Origin: an uncultured Ilumatobacter sp.
GTDB taxonomy: Bacteria > Actinomycetota > Acidimicrobiia > Acidimicrobiales > Ilumatobacteraceae
Assembly (NCBI GenBank): GCA_937891565.1
Contig: CALAHA010000142.1
Span: 1 to 16,096 of the forward strand
DNA length: 16,096 nt
Direction: 5' to 3'
The notes under the pieces were generated by a model that saw only the letters and a program-made list of their open reading frames with translations, did no database searches and had not been told where the DNA came from. A program made the translations under genes and the position numbers. Below are positions 15,263 through 16,096 of the stretch, piece by piece; the stretch's first letter is position 1, and each line of letters begins with the position of its first letter.

Positions 15263-15276
15263 GTACGGGAACGTAC
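15263..15276. promoter_or_regulatory. Palindrome overlapping a candidate -10 box at the crotonase start
   Basis: GTACG-GGAA-CGTAC is an inverted repeat with 5-base arms and a 4-base spacer, touching the ATG at 15262. On the minus strand it contains TACGTT (15270-15275), a TANNNT box 7 bases before the start codon, and no Shine-Dalgarno is present. Its position would let a repressor block both polymerase and start codon. Arms are short, so chance is possible. Confidence 0.35.
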
Positions 15277-15341
15277 GCGAGCTGCGCGGTTGCGTTCCCA
15301 CCGGGCTCCTGCGTCCCTCTTGCCAGCGCCTTACTCTTGGC

Positions 15342-16096
15342 ATGGACCATGGCGTCATGGACAGACAACAGGCAGTCCGATGGCTCCACCGCAGAGCTGG
15401 GCTCGGTCTCCACCCCAATAACCTCAAGGCCGAAGTCGAACGCGACCCTGGCGAGGTGCTCGATGCCCTGCTCGCTTCACCGGTCACGCCTCGCAACATC
15501 TGGGCCGGCGTCGACCTCGATAGGCGGAACAAAGGCCGCACCAATGCGGTTCGAGCCTGGCTCGATGCCCTCGTTGCAAGCGACCGTCCGTTCCACGATC
15601 GCCGAACCTGGATGTTGCATGGATGGCTCGTCAGCTCAATGGACAAGGTGCCCAACCCCACAGCGATGGTCGAACAGATCCAGCTCTTCGAACGGTCCGG
15701 CAACGTCGACTTCGCCGATCTCCTGAGTGACCTGACGCTCGACCGGGCCATGCTCGTGTATCTCGACGGCCGGACATCCACCGCTGAAGCCCCCAACGAG
15801 AATTACGGACGAGAACTCCTCGAACTCTTTAGCCTCGGCGAGGGAAACTACACCGAGGCCGACGTTCAAGCAGCTGCGGTCGCGCTCACCGGATGGACGA
15901 CCAATCGACGAGACCGCAGTCCAAGATTCGTTTCGCGACGACACGACGACACACCACAAACGTTGCTCGGCGCGACCGGCGTCAACGACGTCGGATCGGT
16001 CATCGACGCCGTCATCAACCATCCGGCGCACCCAGGCTTCGTTGCAGACCGCATCATCTCCGAGTATTTGGGCGACCTCGCCGACGGCATTGGCGA
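15342..16096 (+). CDS. DUF1800 family protein (3' end outside window)
   Basis: The frame is open from ATG 15342 to the end of the window, giving about 251 residues of a protein that normally exceeds 400. A second in-frame ATG at 15357 (MDRQQAVRWLHRRAG) is an equally possible start; neither has a clear Shine-Dalgarno. DUF1800 signs are the N-terminal AVRWLHRRAGLGLHP, HGWLVSSMDKV in the middle, the hallmark NENYGRELLELFSLGEGNYTEADVQAAAVALTGW, and RRHDDTPQTLLGATG. The biochemical role of DUF1800 is unknown. In many bacteria it is paired with a DUF1501 gene, which here would lie beyond the right edge. It is divergent from the crotonase gene, with 79 bases between starts. Confidence 0.93.
   Translation, partial: MDHGVMDRQQAVRWLHRRAGLGLHPNNLKAEVERDPGEVLDALLASPVTPRNIWAGVDLDRRNKGRTNAVRAWLDALVASDRPFHDRRTWMLHGWLVSSMDKVPNPTAMVEQIQLFERSGNVDFADLLSDLTLDRAMLVYLDGRTSTAEAPNENYGRELLELFSLGEGNYTEADVQAAAVALTGWTTNRRDRSPRFVSRRHDDTPQTLLGATGVNDVGSVIDAVINHPAHPGFVADRIISEYLGDLADGIG

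Noticed and set aside
15263..15796. N-terminal extension of the crotonase to a 442-residue protein
   Set aside because: The extension is antisense to the DUF1800 coding sequence, is rich in Arg/Ser as shadow frames are, and lies beyond the natural crotonase start.

Overview
The window looks like chromosomal DNA of a high-GC actinobacterium, most likely of the Acidimicrobiia/Ilumatobacter type. The lineage is inferred from gene content and not tested by any search. The pointers are a Streptomyces-style 'conservon' (cvn) signalling operon, an F420-dependent LLM-family oxidoreductase, frequent GTG/ATG starts without Shine-Dalgarno sequences but with TANNNT boxes, and dense same-strand packing. 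No tRNA, rRNA, CRISPR array, insertion sequence or phage gene was seen, and no gene-free stretch exceeds 300 bases (the longest are 14236-14467 and 12455-12648).

Layout. (1) 1-2675, plus strand: a tight MoxR ATPase / DUF58 / membrane von Willebrand A (VWA) operon, with the MoxR gene cut by the left edge. (2) 2677-6335, minus strand, convergent with it and separated by one base: a conservon operon reading cvnA (sensor-kinase-like, nitrate-sensor domain), cvnB (roadblock/LC7), cvnC (DUF742) and a broken cvnD (Ras-like GTPase). A small coiled-coil protein of unknown function (6484-6921) lies just upstream and may share the transcript. (3) 7067-12454, minus strand: a VWA lipoprotein, an LLM-class F420-dependent oxidoreductase, LarE (sulfur insertion for the nickel-pincer cofactor) and the translational GTPase TypA/BipA. 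(4) 12649-15262, minus strand: an acyl-CoA synthetase and a crotonase-fold protein, a fatty-acyl/aryl-CoA pair separated by a 232-base spacer carrying a 10-bp tandem repeat. (5) 15342-16096, plus strand, divergent: the N-terminal part of a DUF1800 protein that runs off the right edge.

How the genes fit together. MoxR, DUF58 and VWA proteins usually act as one ATPase/metal-binding-adaptor set at the membrane. CvnA-D form a membrane-associated receptor/GTPase module in which CvnA recruits CvnB, CvnC and the GTPase CvnD. Here the first three components are intact and translationally coupled by 4-base overlaps. The GTPase has lost the segment between its P-loop and switch region through an out-of-frame deletion and also lacks its C-terminal third, so the module appears to have lost its usual output. 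The acyl-CoA synthetase and crotonase would act in sequence on an activated acid.

The most notable observations are the decayed cvnD, its abrupt end against the VWA gene, the helical-turn-spaced tandem repeat, a crotonase lacking both hydratase glutamates, and recurring signs of leaderless transcription. I see no clearly new defence or mobile system here.
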